DNA of 64,000 bases, from NCBI GenBank assembly GCA_014529385.2, contig CM043953.1, positions 68,876,372 to 68,940,371 on the forward strand. Reading direction: 5' to 3'. The number at the start of each line of letters is the position of its first letter. Positions within the stretch are counted from its first letter, which is position 1. The notes under the pieces are model-generated. The model saw only the letters and a list, made by a program, of their open reading frames with translations. It searched no databases and was not told the origin of the DNA. This stretch comes from Adiantum capillus-veneris (taxonomy: Eukaryota > Streptophyta > Polypodiopsida > Polypodiales > Pteridaceae). The translations under genes and the position numbers were made by a program. Below, one piece after another: positions 41,416 through 50,974 of this stretch.

Positions 41416-42474
41416 GTGGTAGTGCATATACCTGCATTCGGGTTGTGGTTATTACTTCTCCGCCTCGACTCAGCGGAGCCAGAGCGTCGAGCTATACCTG
41501 CATCGCCAATGGAGGCCATGAGCGCTTCACCAGTGGAGGCCATGATCGTTTCGACAGTATGTAAGCCCCATACGAAGGCAACCTTTGTGCTTACAAACAA
41601 GCGGATAACACAAATGGAAAGGGAGATCAAAGAATGGAAAGCAGAGATGGAGGGATGGTGGAAAGAGAAGGCCAACCTTCTTCAAATGTTTCTCAATGAA
41701 GGCGTGCAATGGAAGAAGGAGAAAGAGGACTTGCACGCAGAGCTACAAGCACTTAAGGTGGATTCACAAGCACTTAGAGAAGAGGTCACATCCCTCAAGC
41801 GAGAGCTTGCGGATAGAGTAAGCAGTGGACTAGAAGAAGGGGAATTCCAACCCTCGGTGATAGAGGAGATCAAGGTCATCAAGGAGCAGGTACGGATGAT
41901 CACAGAGGAGGAGAAACAGAAGGTGGTAAAGACGTCTTCGTGGATGTATGTGATCACGAAGACGCAAAAGAAGGCGGATGAGGCCGAGAAATGGATAGAA
42001 GTCGCTAAGAAATGGAAAGGGAAAGAAACCACATCCATCCCCACTCTTACAATCATCAACATGACTCTAGAAGAAGAGCAGCGAAGGAAAACTAAAGCCT
42101 TGCATATAAGAGTAACCGGTCTAAAAGACCGAGATGATGTGGAAGGAGAAGTCGAAGAACTTCTCCGAATGATGGGTAGTGAGGCTACTCATATAAAGGC
42201 ATGGAGGGTAGGGAAGAAGACACAAGGCAATGGGGAGACTTCAAAAGGAAGAGCTTTAATCATCCATTTCCCATCCATGGAGGCAAACAAGGACTTCTTA
42301 AGGAAATACCCTACACTAAAGAAAACGGGTATATTCCTTGGGGATGACCTCACTCTCACACAGCTTGCGCATATGAGAGAGGTAATGCCAGAGATTCAAG
42401 CGGCAAGGGAGAAGGGAAAGACGGCCTTCTCCAGAGATGGCCGGGTGGTGATTGTACAGCGGCATTCCACATGA
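41416..42474 (+). CDS. LINE-B ORF1: coiled-coil, L1-ORF1-like RNA-binding protein
   Basis: 352 codons, intact. The true start may be the ATG at 41509 (MEAMSAS), since the first 31 residues look unlike the rest. Residues about 55-170 are rich in heptad-like Glu/Lys/Leu (MEREIKEWKAEMEGWWKE, ELQALKVDSQALREEV), a coiled coil. Residues about 228-345 (ALHIRVTGLKDRDDVEGEVE, HIKAWRVGKK, GRALIIHFPSMEANKDFLRK, IFLGDDLTLTQLAHMREVMP, AFSRDGRVVIV) resemble the RRM plus C-terminal domain of L1 ORF1p, an RNA-binding chaperone of the LINE RNP. It ends at TGA 42472-42474, followed in the same frame by the endonuclease. Other plant LINEs usually have DUF4283/CCHC ORF1, as LINE-A here. Confidence 0.8.
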   Translation: MVVHIPAFGLWLLLLRLDSAEPERRAIPASPMEAMSASPVEAMIVSTVCKPHTKATFVLTNKRITQMEREIKEWKAEMEGWWKEKANLLQMFLNEGVQWKKEKEDLHAELQALKVDSQALREEVTSLKRELADRVSSGLEEGEFQPSVIEEIKVIKEQVRMITEEEKQKVVKTSSWMYVITKTQKKADEAEKWIEVAKKWKGKETTSIPTLTIINMTLEEEQRRKTKALHIRVTGLKDRDDVEGEVEELLRMMGSEATHIKAWRVGKKTQGNGETSKGRALIIHFPSMEANKDFLRKYPTLKKTGIFLGDDLTLTQLAHMREVMPEIQAAREKGKTAFSRDGRVVIVQRHST

Positions 42475-45400
42475 CGGTGCGAGACCCATGGGACCACACT
42501 CAAAGTTGCCACCTGGAATTGTAATGGATCTATGCGTCTTGATGTGGGTACTTTTGAGGATAGTTTTACAGGAAGAGACATCGTCTTCTACTTTGAGACA
42601 CATCAGGCCCCGGGGCAATCTATGCCTCACATTAGTGGATATAGATGGGAGACAGCCTGTAGATAGGAGACACGATCAGAGCACAGAGGGCGGGGCTCAG
42701 GAGGAGTGGCAGTGATATTTAGGAAGGAGTTGCAGCCATTGATACATATAGCCCGCAGGGATGAGCGAGCTAGGTACATGTGGGTGGGATTGAGAGCAGA
42801 GACAAACAGATATCTTTACATTGCTATTTGCTACTTTCCCCCGAGTACGTCAGTTTATGCACCACCCAGAGGACAGTCCCCCTTCTCTATTTTGGATGAT
42901 GACATATGGGAGTTCTCTAGAGATGGTGCCATCATCATTCTAGGGGATTTCAATGCTAGGACTGCCCATCATCAGATAGTATTTTATGATACTTCAGAGG
43001 AGATGCTGAGAGAGTTGGATGTTGCAGAGACGGGCCTATCCAGGCTATCACAGGATGGAGAACACACTGAGTATGGACGACACTTGATAGACATGGGGAC
43101 TGCACATGGATTGGCCATCTTGAATGGCCTACAGAGATTTCCCGCTGCGGGGGGTTTTACATGCTTTCACACAGACATGGAGCCAGCACAATGGATTATG
43201 TCATGGCACAGCCGAGCCTCATCTCTAGTATCCAGGATTTCACGGTTGGACCCAGACCTGTTGGTGTGGCAATGGACCATGCTCTTGTGTCGTTGACCAT
43301 CTCTTTTCAATTTAGTGTAGCACACAGGCTACAGGCAGCAGCCCCTAATCACTACACCTTCACGCGGGAGACGGACTCTGTATACATAGATGGGATCTAC
43401 AGACGCCTGTCCTCCACAGAGGAGCCAGGGCGACCTCTGGAGGAGCTTACTACTATACTGATACCCAGCCTGAGCAGAGACGCCATTCGGGGAGCATGCC
43501 CCAGAACAGTTGGTATGATGAGGAATGCCGGGACACTAGAGCTAGACTTCAGAGGGAGGTGCTTTTGGAGGACATCACTCACAGACAATCACAGATTGAC
43601 TTCCGACGCCTAGTGCGGTGGAAGAAGAGGGCATTTTTGGCTCGCCTAGAGCAGGATCTATACCAGCTATTCTTAAGTTAGGACTCACGTGAGGCATGCC
43701 GGCTCTTTCATGAGCACTCCCCCCACCCTGCCATCACTTCTACAGAGGCCTGGGGCCAGTATGCATCATCTCTGTACACAGTTTCTGAGCAGCCCCCCCT
43801 TCCCGACCACCCCAATCCATGCCCACACACATGTGCTTTTCTCACCGCCGCTGAGATGGTGAGGAAGGCCATTGACAGCATGAGGACTGGGAGAGCATAT
43901 GATCATGATGGCTTAGTGGGAACTGAGCATTTCACACATGCCAGAGATTTACTAGCAGAACTTCTAGCAATTATGTTTAATCGTGCCATGTGTGAGGGCT
44001 TGCCTGATACTTGGAGCCTATCTACTATTGTACCTACCTTCAAGTCGGGAGACCCTATCGAGCCTGGGAATTATCGCACTATCATGATTGGACACACATT
44101 GGCACGGTTGTACGCATCTATTCTTGAGCAGAAGCTGAGTAGATGGGCAGAGAGGGAGGGGATACGCGCAGCCGAGCAGGCAGGTTTCAGGAGGGGTTTT
44201 TCTACTCTTGACCATATCTTGACACTCAGAGCCATCACTGAGGAGGGCAGATCACGTGGGAGACGGATCTATTGTAGCTTTGTGGATTTCCGCAAAGCAT
44301 TTGACACAGTGCCCAGAGCTAGATTGATGCGCAGATTACAGCAGATGGGAGTACCCACAGAGCTCATTTGGGGTGTCATGGCATTATACAGGTCAGTAGT
44401 GGGACATGTACACACCCCAGAGGGTATATCCACACCGGTTTACTCCACTATTGGGGTGAAGCAGGGCTGCCCGCTCTCTCCTACTCTATTTGGTATGTAT
44501 GTGGATTAGCTTTCTGACTACATTGAGAGAGATGGTGATAGAGGTGCACAGCTGGCAAGGACATGGATTCCACTATTGTTATATGCTGATGATATTGTGT
44601 TGATCTCCGACTCTCTGGAGGGGATGCAACGTGACTTGGATGCTTTGCATAGGTTTGCCCAGGAAAGTGGTTTGTCCGTCAACCTTGGTAAAACCAAGGT
44701 CATGGTATTTAATACCACCCCACAGTGAATCAGGAGGTCAGCGCCCGCATTCACATACGGCCAGGAGAAGGTGGAGTATACAGATGCCTACACTTGGAGT
44801 GGTTTTTAGTGGGCCAGCATTTTCATTGAGGAGGGCAACAGAGACTAGATTGACCAGAGCCCATGCAGCACTGGGTAGACTAGAAAGAATGTGTTCACAG
44901 GTTCAGTTTCAGGAGCCTCGGATGAAGCTCTGCTGGCTCTTTGGCACTTTGGTGGCTTCTGCATTGCTTTATGGAGCTGAGATTTGGGGACCTTCACTGG
45001 ATCATCACGGGAGGACAGGCCGCAGTGATGGATGGGGGGACATGGAGAAGCGTCTGGTCTCTATGATCTCGCGGCTCATTAGAGCCAAGGCTTCAGTACC
45101 ACGTGCTATTGTACGAGCAGAGCTAGCTGCCCCCCCACTAGTGGTTGAGGCGCTCACCAGATCTGTCTCCTTCATACTCCGCATGTGGGAACTTCCTAGA
45201 GACAGATATGCACGCCTTGCACTTGAGTCCTCTCGACAGTTAGTCATGCAGGGAGATACAGCATGCTGGTATGGAGAGATGACATCATGGTTTCAGGCGC
45301 ATGGGTTCAGCATAGACAGATTGCCTCCCTTCTAGTACTCACTAGATGTGCCCTCTCTAACTCTTACATAGTTCGAGATCACCAGGCTCATTCGCCAGGA

Positions 45401-46145
45401 CTTGACTCAGCTAGACACCAAGAGGACATGGATACAGCCAGCACAGGAGCTGGGCACGAAGATGGCTTTCTACAGAGAGCATCTACTCCAGCTTACGGAG
45501 GATGGTTTTGTGACGAGGCCCAGATACATGGACACCCACTTGTATCATGGGATACGATTTGCTATTGGCCAGATACGCACATCTTCACACCAGCTGCAGA
45601 TCAAGACTGGGAGATACAGCACAGTACCAGCAGAGGCCAGGACATGTCTCCTGTGTGACATCGAGCCTGAGACAGAGTTGCACTACACATGCCACAACCC
45701 CGTCTACTACGAGATACGAGGCCGCTTCCATTGCTTGTTCATAGAGGGCTTTGGACCATTCTCTAGAGTCATGCGGTACAAGGATCAGAGATGCTTGGGT
45801 TTGTTTTTTCTCGAGCTACGTACACACACAGAGAGCCTGATGAGAGGAAAGACTAGCCAGTCTCAGAGACAGATCACAGACTCCTTCAGAGCTACCACTG
45901 GACACCCGGAGAAGTTACTACCACAGCAGAGCTCGTCGCCTTACACTAGAGGCACACTGATCGACCGAGCGACTGAGCTGGGGAGATCCAGACGCCCACG
46001 ACTGTGGAGGACTACACAGCATCGACAGAGGCTGCATCAGAGGATTCGGATCACTTTGGCTCGACATGCACGACGCCCGGTCAGACTACTGACCATGGAG
46101 GAGACAGATGAAATCCGCCAGCGACCGATGCTGGATCTCATGTGA
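42475..46145 (+). pseudogene. LINE-B ORF2: AP endonuclease, reverse transcriptase, zinc motif (frame-damaged)
   Basis: The endonuclease begins in the ORF1 frame right after the TGA: TTLKVATWNCNGS, ETHQAPGQ, GSGGVAVIFRKEL, IILGDFNAR, then one frame over STMDYVMAQPSLISS and AMDHALVSLTIS (catalytic Asn, Glu, Asp-Asn and Asp-His). RT: NSWYDEECRD, FRRGFSTLDHILTLR, SFVDFRKAFDTVPRA, GVKQGCPLSPTLFGMYVD and YADD (44582-44593). C-terminus: CLLCDIEPETELHYTCH near 45645-45695. Stops: TAG 42664-42666, TAG 43679-43681, TAG 44507-44509, TGA near 44727. Frameshifts: near 43175, near 43495, near 44794 (5 bp lost) and around 45260. Order and completeness make the assignment firm. Confidence 0.88.
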
Positions 46146-46318
46146 TCTAGCTATCCCAACTAGCTATTTAGCTGCTTAGTTCACACCTAGCAGTTTAGGA
46201 TTCCACAGTATTTTATTTTGTCATCTTGTTACTCTGACTTTGTATTAGATCCACCACATTGTAACTTTTTGGTCTCATAGGTCACTTTGGCCTTTTGAAG
46301 ATGTTAATATAACATTTC

Positions 46319-46324
<6 letters not shown>

Positions 46325-46390
<66 letters not shown>
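46325..46390 (+). repeat. (CT)n tail of the long LINE-B
   Basis: About 33 CT units following AACATTTCATATCAT. Confidence 0.95.
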
Positions 46391-46393
<3 letters not shown>

Positions 46394-46554
46394 ACCTGCA
46401 TTCACAGTAGCATTCACTTTGTTTGTGATCATTGCACTCTCTCACTAAAGGAACGGAAGGCTCTCCCTTCCGTAAGTAAAAAGAACCCTTGAGCACAATT
46501 CGGAGTACTCATCCTGAGCAATATCAACATTCATTTCCGCTGTATCTTACATGT
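46391..46554. other. short unassigned spacer with a small hairpin
   Basis: Contains GGAAGGCTCTCCCTTCC (46450-46466), a perfect small inverted repeat. No gene seen. Confidence 0.4.
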
Positions 46555-47830
46555 TGCAGATGCGTTAAGTCGCAAAGGACAGATTTTGGCTCTAGAGACA
46601 AGTTCAGCAGTCTCTATTCAAAGAGTCTCTTTTGACAGCATGAAGAACAAGTATGCAGATTCTATGTTTGGTAAGCAATGGTTGCACGCTCTTGCTTCCC
46701 AAGGGCCTAGCAACTACCTCATTCATGAGGGTCTTCTGTATTTTCGTAAGGCAAGCCGTATTGCACGATGCACATGATGGGGTAGGCACAGAGGCATGAA
46801 TACCGCTTTAGAAAAGGTAGAAAGATTCTTTTCTTGGCCTAAAATGCGAAAAGATATGTTGAAGTATGTCACACTGTTCCATTTGTCAAAAAGTAAAAGC
46901 TCCTAGGGGTAAGCAGCAAGGTCTCTTGCTACTGCTGCCGACTCCCAAAGGACCAATTCAGGACATTTCTATGAATTTTGTGACTAATCTTCTACCTAGT
47001 TTTCATTCAAGGAATACTCAGTGTTTAACCATTGTTGATCATTTCAGTAAATTTTGCATGTTGATTCCTTGTAAGGCCACAGTAATAGCACAAGATGTAG
47101 CACGTCTCTTCATTAAGCATTGGTATCCCCTTTGTGGTTTGCCAAAGTCGATTGTGTTAGATAGGGATGTCAAATTCACGTCACATTTTTTAAAAGCACT
47201 TTTTGAAAATTTTGGTACTAAGTTAATTTTTCATCCGCATTTCACCCACAGTCCAATGGTCAAACTGAGATCTACAATCAATTGGCTTTCAATGTTTTGA
47301 AGTCTTATGTGCATGATCAACAATCTCATTGGGAGCAGTATCTCCCTTTAGTTCAGGCAATTTTGAATGACTCATATTCCAGTGCCATTGGTAGAACTCC
47401 ATATGAAGCAACATTTGGCCGTCCGTTTCAATCTTTGTTGACTCAATCGATCAGTTAGTTGACTGATGCTAATGTTGAGAGCCAATCTATGGATGAAATT
47501 ATTGAGAGTGTGAAGCTTTGGCTAAGCAAGGCTCAGAATTCTTATTCTCGCCAGGCTAACAAGCATCGTGAGGATGTTACTATCAAGGAAGGGGATTGGG
47601 TCTATCTTCGGATCATGAAACAACGTCTTAAGCAAGTGGAAAGAAATTTCCAAAGTTGTCTTTTCGTATGTATGGTCCATTTCCAGTCATTAAAAAGATA
47701 AATGAGGTTTCTATAAAATTGCAGTTGCCTAACTCATGGTCAATGCACAACATTTTCCATGTTTCTTGGCTGAAGTTGTTTTAGGGAGACCCACCATAAG
47801 ACACTTTTGAAGAAGAACCGGAGATCATTA
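46555..47830 (+). pseudogene. second Gypsy chromovirus pol remnant (RNase H end to integrase)
   Basis: Same family as 33290-35757, from ADALSRKGQILALE through FDSMKNKYADSMFGKQWLHA, GRHRGMNTALEKVERFF, KAPRGKQQGL-like, SIVLDRDVKFTSHF, and the C-terminal RLKQVERNF...NIFHVSWLKLF. It begins abruptly at the RNase H end and stops at EEEPEII, where a 142 bp repeat is inserted. A catalytic Asp of the family's SDRD motif is kept within LDRD. Stops and shifts occur near 46775, 46890, 47225 and 47455. Confidence 0.85.
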
Positions 47831-47972
47831 TATACCTAGATGAATCCAGGATAAGGCCAGATTCACCCTTAAAGGAAAGTGCAAGGTATAGAGCCATGGT
47901 AGTCACCCACAAGACAATATAACCATCAGCTCCATCATGCAAAGTATTGACTAAATACCACGACATCCCCAC
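47831..47972. repeat. 142 bp direct repeat, copy 1
   Basis: Starts TATACCTAGATGAATCCAGG and ends CGACATCCCCAC. Nearly identical to 48309-48450. A diverged relative lies at 59549-59665. Type unknown; LTR-like terminal repeats of a miniature element are possible, but the ends are not TG..CA. Confidence 0.85.
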
Positions 47973-48308
47973 TAACGTCGTCACTGCCCAATAGTGGGCG
48001 GAGAACTAGGTACTAACATATGCTCCCAAACACACCACACACCGCACGCACGCACACATGAGCATACGTCAACACAAAGTTCAACGTATTGAGTTTCTGT
48101 CATGACTCCGGAGATCAAGGGCAGACTCAGCCATAATGAGGCCTAGCACCAAAGGAAGCATTAAATCGAAAAAATTAGCACAAAAATGAGGTAGTTGATA
48201 GGGCATACGCACCACAAAAGATAGAAAGAATTAGCACAATATCAACTGGTCGTTTCGGACGAAAACTTCACAATGTGAAGTCTGCATGTCCGCTAAACGA
48301 CTAAAAAA

Positions 48309-48450
48309 TATACCTAGATGAATCCAGGATAAGCCCAGATTCACCCTTAAAGGAAATTGCAAGGTATAGACCCATGGTAGTCACCCACAAGACAATATAA
48401 CCATCAGCTCCATCATGCAAACTATTGACTAAATACCACGACATCCCCAC
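48309..48450. repeat. 142 bp direct repeat, copy 2
   Basis: Partner of 47831-47972, separated by 336 bp (47973-48308) that show no coding frame. Confidence 0.85.
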
Positions 48451-48659
48451 GATATTTATAGAGGGGGAATGCCTTGTACCTTTGGGCCAACTTTTGACAC
48501 AAAGGCTAACATACTTCTACGACCCATTGTGTATGATGTCATAATCTTGGTCACCCCGAAGACGAGAATCCGACACGACACATGAAAGAATCACTTAAAA
48601 TACTTCACAACTTTAAAATCACAATTCAATTTGGTCGTTACGGCCCGACTTCTCTGCCC

Positions 48660-49002
48660 AGGGGTATTGGCCCCAAAGACTGGCGCCCCTTTCCGTATTT
48701 CTTTTACATTAATGCTTGATCAAAGTATATAACTCTCGCAGGTCCTCAGCTCTCAGACTCTGCGTCCAGATGCTCTGAAAAGTGAGGCCCTTGGGCCCTT
48801 TTTATTCTTACAAAGGGATGCCAAAAGCAAAGCCCCAAGAGTAGTAAACTCAATTGGTCCAAAAGCTTTCAACTCAAAAACAAAGAGTCCCAAAAAGCAA
48901 TGCGTGTTGCGGGATTCTGTATTGCTGCCACGTGGCATTTTTGCCGCACGGTCACTGTGTATGTGTGTCCAGGCAGTGTTGCCACGTCATCATTTTGTGA
49001 CA
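48660..49002 (-). mobile_element. diverged 3' LTR (minus strand) related to the 0.6-0.7 kb family
   Basis: In element sense it starts TGTCACAAAATGATGACG at 49002 and reaches the shared block (AAATACGGAAAGGGGCGCCA, 48683-48702) and GGGGCCAATACCCC. Upstream in element sense is a pure purine run rich in G (49003-49015), a polypurine tract. The adjoining 49012-49050 resembles the family's internal 3' end. The left end is uncertain and may extend to about 48530. Confidence 0.6.
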
Positions 49003-49317
49003 TTCCCCCCCCCCGTTGAAAGAATTGTAATCGCCTTGATTACGCTTGCAAAATCAGACATAAGCCATAAACCGGTTCAGTAGACACTGACCCAAGTACC
49101 GATGCACTAGACGACACAAATCCAGCACTTGTACAAAGACGACATTCACGTCACATGACCTCACATGATAGATCAAATCAATCACAAAAAAAATCATTCC
49201 AAATCTCAGACCATGACTGCCAGCAACGTATTTACTAATCGCATCTAGATCCATCCCAGACCTCATTGATGTCGAATTAACTAATCCTTATTGCGATCAT
49301 GTCTATAGAGATTTTCC

Positions 49318-49385
49318 ACTCAAGCACTATCGTGTGCGAGTAATCATTCGCCTCAAGCACTATCGTGTGCAAGTAATCATTTCCA
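49318..49385. repeat. 33 bp tandem repeat, two units
   Basis: CAAGCACTATCGTGTGC followed by AGTAATCATT occurs at 49321 and again at 49354. Confidence 0.85.
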
Positions 49386-49389
49386 GGGT

Positions 49390-49860
49390 TAATGAAGGTG
49401 GTCAACCTTATTGCTACATGGGCAGGTACCACGGACTTGGGTAGGATTCAAACAGTTGCTTGCAAGAAGAGATTTTTACAGCTTGGAACCACGTGGGATG
49501 AAGACGACAAGTACTTTAAAGCCATACAATCAGCAGTTTCGGGAAACTTTATTTCACCACAGATGGTGGCAAAGTTGGGAGTTAAGCCTGAAGAGATGAG
49601 GACACACATGGATGCGACATTAGCAACAATGGCGCAAGAGGTTATAGTCACACCTTTGACCAGACAGCTCCGCTAACATGTTCAAGGGTATGCTAGACAA
49701 GAGGACTTCCATATCCTGATAATACCTCAAGGGGCTCAAATATCTACAGCAAACTTGCAAAGCCTTGCTCCTACTCTTCAACAAGGGTTGATTCTTGCAA
49801 CAAACATGGTCTCTTGCTATGGTTACCCAAGTCACACTTGAAAATGTTTTTAGAAAAGGC
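49390..49860 (+). pseudogene. Gypsy gag-protease fragment
   Basis: LLLHGQVPRTWVGFKQLLAR parallels the gag block LLLQGQAPSTWIYFKQIF of the intact chromovirus. A jump then follows to the protease region: GNFISPQMVAKLGVKPEEM parallels NFISPELASKLGIRPEEM, and EDFHILIIPQGA parallels EEFYIMPLDGC. Internal deletion and several stops. A relic of the same chromovirus lineage. Confidence 0.65.
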
Positions 49861-50130
49861 ATAAGCAAATTAAGTTAAAGCAGCTTACTTAGACTAAAAC
49901 TTGAAACAAGTACTCAACTTTGAACTGACAAGGATAAGACATCTCAAAGACTTAATCCTAGTAATCAGACTCCACACAACAACTTTTAAAGGAACAAATT
50001 CTTAAATTCTAATATAAGCTAAATACTAGAAATGATTGCTACTACGAACCTACGAAGAAGAAGCTGAATATAAACAAAGAATTACAAAGTTCCAAACTTG
50101 ACAAAATGTGACCTCAATTTCGCTGCTTGT
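49861..50130. other. unassigned spacer left of the Tat-type Gypsy
   Basis: AT-rich, no gene or repeat recognised. Confidence 0.4.
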
Positions 50131-50938
50131 TACAAGACACAAAAAGCTTTGCCAAATCCTTTTGAAACACCACAAGTCCAATAGAAGTAGACCCTTGAGA
50201 ATTTACTAGCCATCGCCCACCCAAGAGACTATGTCACATAGGAGCAAAACCCTGTCAAAGCACGGATTTACAGCACACGCCGACCAATGCAGATGAAGAC
50301 AAGAGCCTCTCCTTTCACAATCAAGCATCACAAACCCATAACTTCAACATCAATTCCAAAATTCATAGATACATGCCCTCCCAATCTGCCTATACACAAT
50401 TTGCCACTAGGCTGCCATAGCCATAACCCTACAGAGAACTAGTCGTAACCTGATGAGCACAACTCCAATTGGGGCACTTTAAAGCTTGAGAAAAAGCTTG
50501 AAAAATGACTGACGAGAAAGCTGAAGATGACCAAAATTGATTCCATACGCCCCCATGAGCAAAATTGACGCGAACAGAGAGCTGTCCCAGTACGACTACA
50601 TGTAGAGAAGGCTAGTCGGGGCAAAAAACTGCATCCAAGAGCACCAAGGAGACACAACGAGCTAAAACCTGCAAATTTCTGATCTTTGGCTGAACTTTTT
50701 TAAGTTTGTACATGAGTTTTAGTTATATACAAGGCTCACTTCAAAAAACTCACTCACGGGCACTTACAGTAGCCCGAGAGCTGTCACTAGACTAGCGACT
50801 TGCAGTGCATGTACATGTGCTTGCTAAAGCAAGCTTAAAAACCCACAAAAAGAAAGCCCACACGCCCTTTTGACATCGGGCGTCATGTCCATATGTACAA
50901 ATTTACAAAAAACGGGGTGTCAAAAATGCACCCAACAT
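50131..50938 (-). repeat. 3' LTR of the Tat-type element
   Basis: 808 bp; pairs with 55839-56576. Confidence 0.85.
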
Positions 50939-50974
50939 AGTTTGCCACACCCCAGTCTGCTAGATCATTCATGA

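Larger units (their letters stand above)
41005..46390 (+). mobile_element. longest LINE-B copy, near full length, between CT tracts
   Basis: Non-LTR retrotransposon with a leader (41005 to about 41415), an ORF1 with coiled coil and an L1-type RNA-binding domain, and an ORF2 with AP endonuclease, RT (YADD at 44582-44593) and a C-terminal zinc-binding motif. The 3' UTR ends AACATTTCATATCAT plus (CT)n (46325-46390). The 5' side is bounded by a (CT)n(CA)n tract. ORF1 is intact, while ORF2 has several stops and shifts. This copy serves as the reference for the other LINE-B fragments. No flanking target duplication can be read because both flanks are simple repeats. Confidence 0.85.
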
